The notes below the pieces were generated by a model. That model did not search any database, had not been told where the DNA came from, and was given only the letters and a program-made list of their open reading frames with translations. A stretch of 64,000 bases of DNA from Ceratobasidium sp. AG-K (lineage: Eukaryota > Basidiomycota > Agaricomycetes > Cantharellales > Ceratobasidiaceae), in the NCBI GenBank assembly GCA_037039685.1, contig JAWNGF010000001.1:7316001-7380000 (forward strand). The letters are read 5' to 3'. Shown here in pieces: positions 1 to 12,002 of the stretch. The translations under genes and the position numbers were made by a program. Every line of letters begins with the position of its first letter. The stretch's first letter is position 1.

Positions 1-3000
1 CAAGCCGGCGAGGGCATCTACGACCAGTTCGACAAGGTCTTGCTCATCGACGAGGGCCGCCAGGTCTATTTCGGTCCTGCCAAGGAGGCTCGCGACTATA
101 TGCTCTCTCTCGGATTCCGCAACCTTCCTCGCCAGACCACCGCCGACTATCTCACTGGATGCACGGACCCGAACGAGCGTGCGTTTGCCGAGGGCCGTCT
201 GAGGTGGATGTTCCCTCGACGCCCGACCAGCTGGCTGCTGCATTCCGCGAGAGCAAGTACTGGTCGCAGATGGTCGCTGAGCGCACCGCGATGCAAGATG
301 AGTGGAGGCGCGAGGAGAACGAGCCGAGCGGTGCGAAGCAGCAGTTCCTTCAGGCCACCAAGGAGGAGAAGCGCAAGCATGTGTCTCACAAGGACCCCCA
401 CGTCGTCAGCTACTTCAGCATGGTCAGGACTTTGGTTTGGCGTCAGTGGTTGATGCAAATTCAGGACACTGTGAGTCACTGAAGTTTGTTGTGGACGATT
501 GATACTAATAGAGCATCCAGTTTTCGATCTTTACTAGTTTCGCAACGGCCATTATCATCGCGATCGTGGCCGGCAGTGTGTATCTTAATCTACCTCTTAC
601 CGCGGCGGGTGGCTTTACTCGTGGTGGTGTAATCTTTTTGGCTCTTTTGTTCAACGCTCTCAACGCATTCAGCGAACTCGTGAGTTTTACCTCTACTTCA
701 TGCATCCCACTCTGACCCGGTTGATCGTAGCCGGCAATGATGATGGGTCGTCCCATTTTGTACAAACAACTGTCGTATCGGTTCTACCGTGGTAGCGCAC
801 TTTCAGTCGCCCAAACGATCACCGACATCCCTCTCACGGCCCTTCGGATCTTGTTGTTCTGTATCATCCTGTACTTCATGTGTGGCCTCGAACGTAGTGC
901 AGGCGCGTTCTTCACGTTCTACCTGTTCACATACATCACCTTCCTGTCGATGACTGCGTTCTTCCGTCTGGTGAGTATCTCAACCTTCCGCTTCCGGGTG
1001 TAGTGATAACTTGACCCTCGATAGATCGGTATTGTTTGTACTGGATATGATGCCGCGGCTCGTCTGGCAGCTGTACTCATCACACTAATGGTCATTTATG
1101 CCGGCTATATGATTCCCGTCTATGCGATGAAGCGCTGGCTTTTCTGGATTTGGTACTTGTGAGTAATTATTCCGCTCAGGTTTGTAATTAGCCCTGATCA
1201 AGTGTTTAGGAACCCGCTCAACTATGGTTTCGCCTCTATGATGGAGAACGAGTTCTACCGCATCGACTTGCAGTGTGTTGGGTAAGTTGCATTGTACAGC
1301 AAATTGATTATCGTCTAACGTGGATGCGTAGCAACTACATCGTCCCCCGCAATGTCCCCGGTATTAGCAAATACCCCGAGACTCTCGGCCCCAACCAAGC
1401 TTGCACCCTCCTCGGCGCGACTCCCGGCAACTCACTCGTCTCAGGTGACGCCTACATGGCCACCAGCTTCGAGTATCAGAAGAACCAGCTCTGGCGCAAC
1501 TTTGGCATTCTCGTCTTGTTCTGGGTCGGATTTATCGCGCTTCAAATTTTGGCCATGGAGAAGTTCCAGTAAGTGCATTAAATATACACCTATATCTTGC
1601 CTGGTCACTGACTTGATCCCCCAGACACGGTGCCAACGCTCGTGCTATCACTATTTTCGCCAAGGAGAGGAAGGAGAATAAGGAGCTCAACGAGGCACTC
1701 AAGCAACGCAAGGCCGCTGGTCGCAAGGCTCAGGACGACAACAACGTCGGAGCGCTCACCAAGTCCACCAAGGCGTTCACCTGGGAGAACCTCGACTACA
1801 CCGTCCCCGTTCCCGGCGGCACCCGTCAGCTTCTCAACAAGGTCTTTGGTTACGTCAAGCCCGGCACTCTCACCGCTCTTATGGGCTCTTCCGGTGCGGG
1901 CAAGACCACACTGCTCGATGTTCTCGCTGGGCGCAAGACGATTGGTGTTATCCATGGTGACGTTTTGATCGGCGGCGAGCGCACAGGTGTTGCCTTCCAG
2001 CGTGGCACCGCGTACTGCGAGCAATTGGATGTCCACGAGTCTACCGCAACCGTCCGTGAGGCGCTTCGTTTCTCTGCCTACCTCCGTCAGCCATACGAGG
2101 TGTCCAAGGAGGAGAAGGATGCATATGTCGAGGAGGTTATCGCGCTGCTCGAGATGGAGGACATTGCCGAGTGAGTAATGCATAGGTTGTCACGTGGATA
2201 GTTCACTTACCGGTTCTCCATAGTGCGATGATTGGTCAACCCGGTGTCGGTCTCGGAGTCGAAGCTCGCAAGCGTGTTACCATCGGCGTCGAACTCGCTG
2301 CCAAGCCCCAGCTCCTGCTCTTCCTCGACGAGCCTACCAGCGGTCTCGATGGTCAATCTGCCTACAACATTGTCCGGTTCCTGAAGAAGCTCGCTGCCGG
2401 CGGTCAAGCCATCCTGTGCACGATCCATCAGCCCAACGCCCTCCTGTTCGAGCAGTTCGACAACCTTCTTCTGCTCCAACGTGGCGGTGAATGTGTATAC
2501 TTCGGACCCATCGGCAAGGACAGCCAGCATCTCGTCAAGTACCTTGGTGATCGCGGCGCAGCGTGCCCCTCTGATGCCAACCCCGCTGAATATGTCTTGG
2601 AAGCCATTGGTGCCGGATCCCGGGAGCGCATTGGGCCGACTGACTGGGCCGAGCTCTGGCGCCAGAGTTCCAACTTCGATGAGGTCAAGCGCGAGATTGC
2701 CCACATCAAGGAAGAAGCCGCCAAGCACCCAGCCGAGGTCGACCCCAAGGCCAACGACCAATACGCCACTCCGTTCATGCATCAGCTCAAGGTCGTCTCC
2801 GAGCGTACGCTCACCGCGTTCTGGCGTCAGCCCGACTACGGTTTCACTCGTCTGTTCTCGCACGGTGCCATCGCTCTCCTCACTAGCTTGACCTTCCTCC
2901 AACTCGGCAACTCGACTCAGGAACTCCAGTACCGCGTGTTCGGCATTTTCATGGCCAGCGTCATGCCCGCAATTATCATCTCCCAGGTCGAACCCATGTT

Positions 3001-3817
3001 CATCATGGCCCGTATGATCTTCATCCGCGAGTCGTCTTCCCGCATGTACTCCCAGATCGTCTTCGCCCTTGGCCAGCTCATGGCTGAGATGCCCTACTCG
3101 GTTTTGTGCGCGGTGACCTACTTCTTGCTTTTCTACTACCCGGCCGGATTCCAGACCGCCTCGGATCGCGCAGGTTACCACTTCTTCATGATCCTAGTCA
3201 CCGAGATCTTCTCTGTTACTCTCGGTCAGATGTTGGCCGCCTTGACACCTAGCGTCTTCATCGCGTCGTTGCTCAACCCGTTCATCTTAGTCACTGTAAG
3301 TCCTCAACTCCCACGTTATTCGCCCCGATACTGACACGCTTCTACAGTTCTCGCTGTTCTGTGGTGTCACTATCCCCAAGGCTGCGATGCCCAAGTTCTG
3401 GCGTGCCTGGTTGTATCATCTCGATCCGTTCACTCGCCTGATCTCTGGATTGGTGTCCACTGAGTTGCACGGCCTTCCTATCACCTGCTCTCCGATCGAG
3501 TTCTCTGTCTTCCAGCCGCCTTCCGGTGAAACCTGTCTCCAATGGGCGGGTGACTTCGTGAACGCCACTGTTGGATACTTGGATAACCCTGAGGCCACTT
3601 CTGACTGTAAGTTCGTCTCCCAAAGCAAGTAATATGGTGCTAACCCCTTCTTCTAGGCCGCTACTGCCCCTACTCTGTCGGTGATGACTTCTATGTTGGC
3701 CTTGATATTTCGTTCGACACCCGCTGGCGTGACCTTGGCATCATGATCGCGTTCACCGTGTTCAACACCATTGTCACTTTGGTCGCATCCAAGGCCTTCA
3801 AGTTCTCGAAGCGGTAA
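1..3817 (+). CDS. PDR-type ABC transporter (ABCG), 5'-truncated by window edge, one frameshift
   Basis: This is a full-size fungal pleiotropic drug resistance exporter (NBD1-TMD1-NBD2-TMD2, plasma membrane) entered after NBD1, at about residue 338 of its paralogue. Exons read 1-470, 521-679, 731-970, 1025-1158, 1210-1281, 1332-1568, 1625-2170, 2224-3295, 3348-3606 and 3657-3817, and it ends FKFSKR-stop. NBD2 shows Walker [10 protein letters not shown] near 1890, a [14 protein letters not shown] signature and Walker [14 protein letters not shown] near 2320. Hydrophobic spans fill 530-1160 and 2840-3780. Against the intact copy at 33334-38549, one base is missing near 194-197, so exon 1 shifts frame after AFAEG. 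Every other exon is in frame, so a sequence error is as likely as a real mutation. Function as a xenobiotic or lipid exporter is inferred from family. Confidence 0.93.
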
Positions 3818-4732
3818 AAGCCATACAATTGTTTCTTGTTCTGCGCTTTCTTTATTTCCTTGTGGACAAAGTTCAACTCTCTTGTCACTTAATGTCGATA
3901 GATAATACAAGTTGATAGATGCTATCATTATACTCACACGTGTGATCCGCTTTGAGAATGGCTTTCTGACGCCATAGGCACTGGTTGATGTTGAGCAGGA
4001 CTCGACGGGATCTCAAAGTCGAGCATCAGTTTCTTGACGCAAACCTTTTTCCCATATGGTTTGGGCGTGCAGGTCTTTAGGCCTGACCCAAGTGATGCCA
4101 CCCAGACCCTTAGATTAACGCAAGACTCGAGTTCTTCCGTGGTGGAGAGAACGCCAGCCACAATCTAGTGCAGCCAATCATTCAACCAATTCAACAACCG
4201 GTATCTTGAACCCCTAATGCCCATAAAATCGATCTACCCTGCAACTAACTTCGTTGTAAGTTATTGTCAGGAATTGACCCATTAGAAGCAAGCAACTCCT
4301 GACAATGCCGCATCAGGAACACCATGGAACCCTCTCTTCTATTGAAAGTCGATCTAGACGAGGTCGAAAAGAAAAGAATATTGGGGGTAACGACTTCGAT
4401 GCCAATCGCATACTTGACCGCGGTAAGTTTGTTGCTTTGCCCTGTTACAGTAAGCGACTTAAATGCGCCATGTGGTGCTCTGCCGCTGGCACCGCAATGC
4501 TTGGGTTTGCGCAAATTGCGCAAACCATACTTCAGAGCAACGATAACTCTTACGATAGTGAGACAAGACAACCAATCGTAACGATATTGTCATAGTTCGC
4601 TATTTAATCATGAGAATCGTGAATTACAGTTGGTTAACCTGCTGTTCTAGTCCGTGTTGCAACCAAAAGGGGCATGTATGCGCCGAAAAACAGTCCAATT
4701 ACACTCAAAAGTCCATCCATACGAGCGTTTGC
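3818..4732. other. Intergenic, 0.9 kb
   Basis: Tail-to-tail space between the ABC transporter and the first cupredoxin gene. It presumably holds both 3' UTRs. The open frames at 4245-4600 overlap on both strands and show no domain or splice pattern, so I call no gene here. Confidence 0.6.
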
Positions 4733-5487
4733 TTACTTTCCGCCGGAAGCCTGGGCCATGGCCTTGAACTTGGCAAAGGTATTACCTTCATGAGGGGGGT
4801 TGACCTAGATTACGCATAAAGTAGAGTGAGCAGAGTGCAATAGCTAATCGGTATCGAGACTCACCGCGAAGACCATTCCGGCGGGGCAGTGACCAGTCTG
4901 GCCGCAGTAGAACCAGTGAGGCTTCTTCTGCGAAAGCCAGAAAATGTTTAGAAATGCGATCGCAATCGCCAGATAGTGTAACTCACGTCAGTGACCTTGA
5001 AAGTCCGAGTAGGGAAATGCGACGTCTGTTTGGCCGGAACGGGAATGCTAAATCCCAAGTTAGGTCAACATCCTCAGTTGCTTTGGAAGCGCTCTAGTGA
5101 CTTACAACCCAGTGCGGAACCCAAGCTGATTACCGTGAGCATCAGTGAGCTTGCTGCATGGGTCGTTGAACGAGCTCTCCGTGACGGTGTGGTTCTTGGG
5201 GTGGCTAACACGAACAGTAGTCAATGTTTAAGAACCAAACAGAACTACCACTACGCATACAACTCAAACTTGACATAGTCGCCAACGTCGGCGCTAACGT
5301 ACTCGGGGTCGTACATCAGCTTGCCTTCAGCGCCAACCGTGACCTTGTGGGTCTTGGGGTAGTGCCAGTCAGTGCGGGCGTTGAGCTCAGCACCCTCGCC
5401 TGAGTTCACAGGAACGGGGTTGGCAACCGAGGCGAGTGGGAGAGCGAGCACAATGGCAGAGAGGATGGAAGCGAAGTTGAAGATCAT
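4733..5487 (-). CDS. Secreted cupredoxin (type 1 copper) protein, copy A
   Basis: Five exons (5261-5487, 5106-5204, 4987-5047, 4865-4927, 4733-4804) give 173 aa in perfect frame. Residues 1-20 are a signal peptide (ILSAIVLALPLASVANP). A plastocyanin-like barrel follows, with a ligand His in PKNHTVT and a CGQTGHCPAGM loop supplying Cys, His and Met in C-x4-H-x4-M spacing, so the blue-copper site looks complete. In fungi such single-domain extracellular cupredoxins are common and mostly uncharacterised; electron transfer or copper binding in the wall or apoplast is inference. The start is the ATG at 5487, which begins the signal peptide; an in-frame upstream extension lies beyond the TATA-proximal region. 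It is a tandem paralogue of the gene at 6787-7524. Confidence 0.9.
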
Positions 5488-5567
5488 CCTGAGTAGTTCG
5501 TAAAAGCGAAGCGAATAGAAGTAAATACAAGAGGAGGGGATGTAGAACAAAGGGCTTCGCCTGGTCG

Positions 5568-5576
5568 TATATATAC
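5568..5576 (-). promoter_or_regulatory. TATA box of cupredoxin copy A
   Basis: A run of TATATATA on the minus strand lies about 80 nt upstream of the ATG at 5487. The same element sits at the same distance in copy B, so it is conserved through the duplication. Confidence 0.6.
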
Positions 5577-6786
5577 TGTCGGAAACGTAGTATTTTTTAC
5601 GGGCAGAGTACGCCCAATATGCTCATGCGGCAGAGCACGCGCAATGGGCTCATACGGCCATGCTCCACCGCGCGGTCATGCTGAACCCCAGGTGACTCCG
5701 CACAGCCATTGACAATCGCCTAGTCGGCGCTACGTCTTGCTCGCCGAGGGACACTTTGAGGCACTACGATGCCGTACTCGTTACTTGCAAGGTAAGCCCA
5801 TGGCGGCCTGTTCATACAATTGCCTCGATGCCCGAGATATGAGATGTGTGATCGTTCCAGGCTGATTGTCCGCGGCAATCATTGTACAAATGAACCCTAG
5901 TACGTGTGAGCAGTCGAATGAAAGGCCTTGAATGAGGCGGCCACGAGTTCCTTAAATATTACCCTGCCACCAGATGATCGCTCGGGCATAATGGGCCACA
6001 CATCAGTTGCAGGGCCAGGGTGTATGTATGCGTCATTCAATGGCCGTCATCAACTGACTAAACTTGCGAGAGGTGGGAATTGCTTCACCACCTCCCCATG
6101 TGCAAAACACGGCGAAAGCATATCACAACGGGCGGCAACTCTCGTATGTAGCTGAGGCACGGGTCTAGGACTTTGGCCTTTCATGGTGGGGCTCCAATTG
6201 ATTTGATCGCATGTCATCCTTGGTTCTAAAGGAACTTCTCAATATGAATAATGATTCATTTGTACTACACCAAATTTTCTCGCATGCCAATAGAAAACAC
6301 GGGCGATGTTTCCTGAAATCGTAATCGCCATCATGATATTGCTTTGAGCGCAATGCCAATCAGTCCGGCAATCGCTTCCCGTTCGACAGGAGTTACTGGT
6401 TAAATGGCCTTGGCATGCATACATCACCATACGCCCAATGATCGAGTAAAATGTTGATTCGAGTCATCTCCGTATTTCGGCACTTGCCAAATGACCGATG
6501 ACCGAGTGTTGCCCCCTGTTGGTCATGTGAAATTTGGGTGCGAACGTGCGTTATTGGCTAGGAGAGCTGAAAGCTCCCAGAGTACGTCGCAGGAATCACA
6601 ATCACACTAATAACAAGCACCTTTCACCGAATATTATGCATGTACAAAGAAGACATAGTATACATCATCATAATCGTCAAATAGATTTGGTTAATCTGCT
6701 ATGGTAGTCCGTTCCCCAACTAAAGATGGGCATATATGAGTCGTGAAATAGTCCAATCGTAACAAATGTCCATCCAAGCCAGCCTT
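5577..6786. other. Spacer between cupredoxin genes
   Basis: It contains the duplicated upstream region of copy A up to about 6050, then about 600 nt of AT-rich unique sequence and the 3' flank of copy B. I see no coding sequence. Confidence 0.6.
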
Positions 6787-7524
6787 TTAATTTCCGGAAG
6801 CTTGGGCCGCGGCCTTGAACTTGGCAAAGGTGTTACCCTCATGAGGGGGGTTGACCTAGAACATTGGATGAGCGCGAGCCTCGAGGAAAGTAGGGTTGAA
6901 ACTTACGGCAAAGACCATACCAGCGGGGCAGTGACCGGTCTGGCCACAGTAGAACCAGTGGGGCTTCTTCTATAAACGCCAAAAGCAAGTCAGGATTGGC
7001 ATTATGCGCAGGTTGTGGGTCAGCTTACGTCGGTGACCTTGAAAGTCCTAGTGGGGAAGTGGGAGGTCTGCTTGGCCGGAACGGGGATACTAGACCGAAC
7101 TGTCAGCATCATGGTCGTTTTAGGGCTAGTCGAGTGACTTACAACCCAGTGCGGAATCCAAGCTGGTTGCCGTGAGCGTCAGTGAGCTTGGTGCATGGGT
7201 CGTTGAACGAGCTCTCAGTGACGGTGTGATTCTTGGGGCGGCTGAATCGAGGACGAGTCAGTATCTCTGAAGCCACGACTGAAATTAAGAGACGTACAAC
7301 TCGAACTTGACGTAGTCACCGACGTTGGCATTAACGTACTCGGGGTCGTACATTAGCTTGCCATCGGCGCCAACCGTGACCTTGTGGGTCTTGGGGTAGT
7401 GCCAGTCAGTGCGGGCGTTGAGCTCAGCACCCTCGCCTGAGTTCACAGGAACGGGGTTGGCAACCGAGGCGAGCGGAAGAGCAAGCACAACAGTCGAGAG
7501 GATGGAAGCGAAGTTAAAGAGCAT
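6787..7524 (-). CDS. Secreted cupredoxin (type 1 copper) protein, copy B
   Basis: Exons 7298-7524, 7143-7241, 7029-7089, 6907-6969 and 6787-6855 encode 172 aa, with intron positions and phases identical to copy A. Signal peptide and mature N-terminus (NPVPVNSGEGAELNARTD) are nearly unchanged; differences are conservative (D for E and N for S near the first strand, HP to RP before KNHTVT). All copper ligands are kept (His in KNHTVT, Cys-His-Met in CGQTGHCPAGM). Keeping every ligand and splice site after duplication suggests both copies are used. It shares the tandem unit and TATA-proximal promoter layout with copy A; the C-terminus ends ASGN rather than ASGGK. Confidence 0.9.
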
Positions 7525-7603
7525 CGTGAATTGTTCGTAAGGAGAAGTAGATAGGAGTGAATATGAGAAGAGAAGATGGAGGACAAAGGACATCGTCGAG
7601 TAG

Positions 7604-7612
7604 TATATATAC
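7604..7612 (-). promoter_or_regulatory. TATA box of cupredoxin copy B
   Basis: TATATATA on the minus strand about 80 nt upstream of the ATG at 7524, matching copy A. Confidence 0.6.
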
Positions 7613-8463
7613 CATTGAGATGGACTATCCTTACGGGCAGACTCCCACGAATTACTGCTTTGCACGGGCACTCCACCGCGAGGCTACGAATGGCCTTGGG
7701 CGGCTCCGTACAGCCACTGACAATCGCATGATTGGCGCTACGCCCTGATCGCTGGATTTAGTTCAAGGCACTGTGAGACGAGTTTGGGACTTGTGTGGTC
7801 AGCCCGCGGCAATCTTATTCATACGTTCGCCTCAATGCCCGAGATGACATGTGTATGTGTTCTGTGAGCGACTATCCGCGGCAATCGTTACGATAGCGAG
7901 CGCGAACACATGGGGGTAGCCAATGGGAGGTCCACATTGACGTAAGTACAACTTGGGCGCGAGTCTTGTAAAATGTCGCCCTGCCACTGGATGATTGTTC
8001 GGGCACAACGGGGCGCACAATGTGCTCATGTGGTTTGCGTGTATGCGCCACTCGGACTCTCCTATCACGTATGGTGGCCGAAATTGCCCAATTTGGGACA
8101 GTGCCATAGGCGAGTGCATCAAGAAGCGGTGGCACTGCTCGATTAGACTTGGTCTTGAAATCATCTTCACAGCTCGCCAAGAGTCGATCGTGATGGTCAT
8201 TCATAGCCTCGCATTTGCTCAGGCGCGAGGGTAATGCAGGCCATCACGAGAAGGCCGTCGAATGAAATAACTTCATAAAAAACGTGATCAATTGGCAAAG
8301 TATCAATGGACACGAATCAACATCTATGAACACATAAGCACATAAAGAACTGAACCTATGATAGATACCTAATACAAAATTTACACGACGGAACCAAGAC
8401 CAGTCCAGAAGAAGAAGAAAAGGGTATCAGGCACCATGAAAAAGACTACGCCTGCGCGTCCCA
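7613..8463. other. Intergenic, 0.85 kb
   Basis: The upstream part of the duplicated cupredoxin unit runs to about 8090. It is followed by the 3' flank of the minus-strand gene at 8464. No gene seen. Confidence 0.6.
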
Positions 8464-9686
8464 TCACGAGAAATCTGCACGCGACACGGCCCGAGACGCG
8501 GTCCCCAGTGAGCTCACCGAGGGTTTTTGCTTGGCTAGGCTCGCGACGGTCGGGCCCTCGTACACTTTGCTGATTGCTCGTGGGCGGACAGGGGGAGGAA
8601 GGACCTTTGCGGGGACCTTGGAGCTGAACATTCGGCGTTGCTCGGGTGCAGAAGTTCGGCGCGCCGACATGGACGTGTGAGGGCGGGGCGCTGTCAGGGA
8701 AGTTGCCTTAACAGCCTTGGGCGGAGATGGGGTTAGGTGAAGGTGAGGAACGGGAGGTGGCGCGAGGGTGGACGAGGGCGGTGCCGACGCGCGGGCACGG
8801 CGAATGGGTGTTCGGGACGCCGAAACAGATGCGGGTGATTGGGATGGGCGCGGCTTCAGGCGCGACGACGAGGGCGTCGTGGGTGGCCGTGCAACGGGCT
8901 GGATTAAATAAATAAATAAATTCAGTTTCAATTAAAACGTGATATTTATATATCTCACCTTGGGCTCGGATTTGCGAGGCCTTAATTCGGGCTCCGAGAT
9001 GGGCGGCGTGAGGATACCATGGTTGGGGTCCTTTTTCTCGGGCTCGACCACAGGCTCAGGCTTCACGATAGGGGGTTCGGGTTTGACGACACGAACGGGC
9101 TCGGGCTTTGCAGGCGGCTCTTCCTCGGGCTCTGGTTCCTCAATAATCGGCTGTGGACTTGGTAGAATCCTGGAAGGCTCTGGAGACAACAATTGATCCG
9201 CGACTGTTGAATTGCGGCGTCAGATGACATCAGCTGGAGACGGGTCGCGACATACCGGCCTGTTGTTGCTGCTCCCAGTTCTTGGTAAAGTCCCGGCGCC
9301 GCTTCAACTCGGTCGTCTCGCCCACGGTTGCCAATGTGATGTTTGACAACGAGTCCACAAGGGTATGGCTGCCGTCTGTGCTCGCGGCCGATGCATCCGC
9401 CTCCAACCCGTGTACAGACCAAGTTCCCGAGAGACTTCGCCTGAGGGTCCCGTCTAGTCGTTCCTTGAAGGGATCGTCTAATTGTTGACTCATTAGCAGG
9501 GATAAACCAGGTTTTACGACATAACGCACCGTATCCATTCGGGAATTTCCTGGGTACTTCGCGAGTGACCACTGGTGCACCCGCTGCACCCTGTAATTTG
9601 GCGAGTCGAGCCTGAATTCCAGCACCAACTTTACGCGAAACGATGCTGGGACTGCCCTCGGACGGCGTAGGAGGGGCACTAGACAT
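8464..9686 (-). CDS. Proline-rich, intrinsically disordered protein of unknown function
   Basis: Four exons (9530-9686, 9256-9477, 8959-9203, 8464-8898) join in frame to 352 aa. The N-terminus reads MSSAPPTPSEGSPSIVSRKV, then an AGIQARLAKLQG segment that could be a short helix. About residues 55-125 are mixed and include KRRRDFTKNWEQQQQ. The second half is low complexity, first PEPEEEPPAKPEP-type acidic-proline repeats, then a serine/proline/arginine-rich tail with many TP and SP sites. No catalytic motif or membrane span is visible. The composition fits a scaffold or cytoskeleton-associated adaptor, but that is only compositional inference. It lies tail-to-head behind SF3B4, about 300 nt apart. 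Confidence 0.75.
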
Positions 9687-10000
9687 GGTTGATAAAGGTA
9701 GAAACCGCAGTTGCTAGGTAGATGGTGTTGGCGACGCAGTCGCTTTAGAGGAGTTGAAGTCAGAAAAGAGCGGTGTTATCAGAGTCTAGCGCAGTAAAAC
9801 TGTATTCTGAGGTTGGCGGTGCAGGTCGTGGTGAGGTGTGTTAAATGAGCGTTGTGGGCTGTGAGGCAAAGTGTTGCATTTTGGTCACAGCCATGACCAT
9901 TATCTATATGGCACGTGACACACTGTCACACTTGTCGAACACGACTTGAAATCCCTAATAGACATCTATTAAGATACAAGTACTAGGAAACATTTTCGCA

Positions 10001-11288
10001 CTACTGAGGTGCCATGTACTGAGGGGGCATTCCGGGCGCGCCGGGTGGAGGAGGAGGCATACCTCCCGGGAACATCATTTGGGGAGGCATTTGGCCAAAT
10101 TGAGGGGGTGGAGGTGGCATACCCATGCCTGGTACGCCCATCGGAGCACCTTGGAACCCGGGTGGCCCAGGAGGCATCATTCCCATAGGAGGACCGGGCA
10201 TAAAACCTGGAGGCGGAGGTGGGACCATGCCTGGCTGCATGGGCATACCGAACGTTTGCTGGGGTGCAAAGCCCGGCGGCGGAGGCGGCGCAGCAAGTAT
10301 TCCTGTTACAGAGGTTAGTTGGGCATATTATATGAACAAAATCCAAACCTACCAGCAAACTGGCCCTGGTACGGTCCATTGAACGGCATTGGTGGACGAG
10401 CACCAAACGCCACGCCCACAGGAGCAGGAGGTGGTCGTGCAGTAGGTGGAAGTACGTTGTTCTTCCTCGCCTGGGCAGCGAGAAGTCGCTCCGCTTCCGT
10501 TCCGTGGCGCTCCCCCTTGCCATCCTTCTTGAACGCGTATTGAACTTGGATAGCCTTGTTCATGAGGAATTGACCGTTCATCGACTCGATGGCCGCGTCA
10601 GCTGCTTCAAAGTCGGTGAATGCTACAAAGCCGTAGCCCTTGGATTCTCCAGAGGCAGGATCTCGAGCCACCTAACTCCGACTGAGCGTAGTCCACGAAT
10701 ATAGCTGGAGGGACGTACCTTGGCTGTTGTAGACATCATTCCAAATGCGCTAAACGTGTCGTACAGCAGCCTCTCGTCCACATTCTCATCCAATCCACCA
10801 ATAAACAGATTCGCGCCAACGTCCAGTTGTTTTTTGTCAGACGAGGACTAGACCAAGAGTCAGCGATCGCCACAGAGCAAGCATAGTACACACCTTGTTC
10901 ACACGAATAGGTTTTCCCCAGAGTTTAATCTGGTTCATGATTTTACACGCGTACTCGGCGTCTTCTTCCGTCAGAAACTCGCAGAAACCAAAACCTTGGT
11001 GAGCCTGCGAAATTCGATCCTTGGGCAAGTGGACATTCACTACCAGACAGTCAGCCCCAGTCTCAGATAACATTTATTATACGCACCAACTGGCCCTGCC
11101 TGAAGCATCAACTCCCAAACCAAAGCGTCCGTGCATCGCTCGTCCAAATTTCCCTACAAGAGGGACCCAGCTAGAGGATGAGCAACTTAACCAAGCTTCT
11201 AGGGGCAAGCTAGGCTTGCGAGCTGTTTTTGACGTACCAGGTACACTGTGGCCTCGGCATTGCGATCTTCCTGAGGTCGGCCAGACAT
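10001..11288 (-). CDS. SF3B4: Splicing factor 3B subunit 4 (SF3B4/Hsh49-like)
   Basis: This is a U2 snRNP SF3b subunit that binds pre-mRNA near the branch point. Six exons (11238-11288, 11087-11153, 10894-11039, 10719-10847, 10353-10671, 10001-10302) give 337 aa. It starts [20 protein letters not shown], the typical SF3B4 opening with RNP2 (VYLGNL). RRM1 RNP1 is GFGFCEF near residue 60. RRM2 carries NLFIGGL and KGYGFVAF. The C-terminal third is the proline/glycine/methionine-rich tail typical of the family, ending QYMAPQ. The family assignment is strong from domain order and the characteristic start. The 51-nt first exon was assigned from frame and family sequence. Confidence 0.95.
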
Positions 11289-11587
11289 TGTTTGTCGTTG
11301 ACGAGCGCGAGGCTGGTCATCACATGACCAAGGGGGCTTAGATAATTCGGACAAGCGCCGCTGGATGCGAAACGGCAGGCTCGAGACATTGATGCATGAG
11401 ATGATAGGTGACGTTTTGATTGTATTGGCCGATGGAACGTATAATATTTATCCTTTATAATCAACACATGTGATAATTTAAAGCATACAGCGATGTAGTA
11501 GCCCTGCGAGGACTCGGCACCGTCACCCATCTTGTTGGGACGCATCGTGAGTAAACGCAACATGAGTAAACGCAACGTGCCATTTAT
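11289..11587. other. Upstream region of SF3B4
   Basis: About 300 nt of presumed promoter. A tandem GAGTAAACGCAAC motif occurs twice at 11549-11577, just before the transposon relic begins. Confidence 0.4.
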
Positions 11588-12002
11588 CTAGTGTCGGGCG
11601 GCCTTTGAATTTGGAACACGTTTCGGGGGCCTTGAGCCAAATTCATTCAAAGCACGACGGACAGTTCTGGGATGAATAGATTGCCCAGTAATCTCGGAGA
11701 GCGTTCGCGTAGCCTGACGAGTCGTGAGGGTACCACGATTCGTAACAAGACGCACAGCGTGACGGATGGCGGTTGGGTTAAGCTTCCGCGGACGTCCGCC
11801 AACGGATCGAGGAAGATGTGGACGATGTTTAGCACGTATTTTGGTAATGACGCCGGATGAAACACCAAGTCTGGACGTGATTTCAGCATGCGTGTGCTGT
11901 TTGTCGAGTAGGACTAGGATGGAGTTGACTTTAGCTTCGGAGAGTGCTTTAGGCGTACTGGATAGAGTGTTGGGTAGTGTTGAAATATCACCAGTGGACT
12001 AT
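11588..12002 (-). pseudogene. Tc1/mariner-type transposase relic (N-terminal DNA-binding part)
   Basis: The minus strand is open from about 12002 to 11588 and reads as a paired helix-turn-helix. LSEAKVNSILVLLDKQHTH leads into EITSRLGVSSGVITKIR, a GRPRKL hinge motif, then TTRQATRTLSEITGQSIHP, RTVRRALNEFG and a KRVP end. That order (HTH, GRPRK-like hook, HTH) is the Tc1/mariner transposase N-terminus. There is no obvious ATG, and the catalytic DDE/D half is absent: the frame stops at TAG near 11588 and the next DNA is unrelated. I saw no terminal inverted repeats. It is a truncated, probably dead copy with a remarkably clean surviving frame. Confidence 0.7.

Larger units (their letters stand above)
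4620..8090. repeat. Tandem duplication carrying the two cupredoxin genes with their promoters
   Basis: Unit 1 (about 4620-6050) and unit 2 (about 6685-8090) share gene, 3' flank and upstream DNA. Matching landmarks are the GGTTAA-CTGCT block at 4627 and 6691, the two coding regions, and upstream blocks around 5700 and 7715 and around 5960 and 7975. Exons are much more alike than introns and flanks, so the duplication is not brand new. DNA between 6060 and 6680 seems unique to the spacer. Confidence 0.8.

Noticed and set aside
2207..3181. Long minus-strand open frame opposite the PDR exon 8
   Set aside because: Antisense shadow of a GC-rich coding exon; the plus strand has clear NBD2 motifs.
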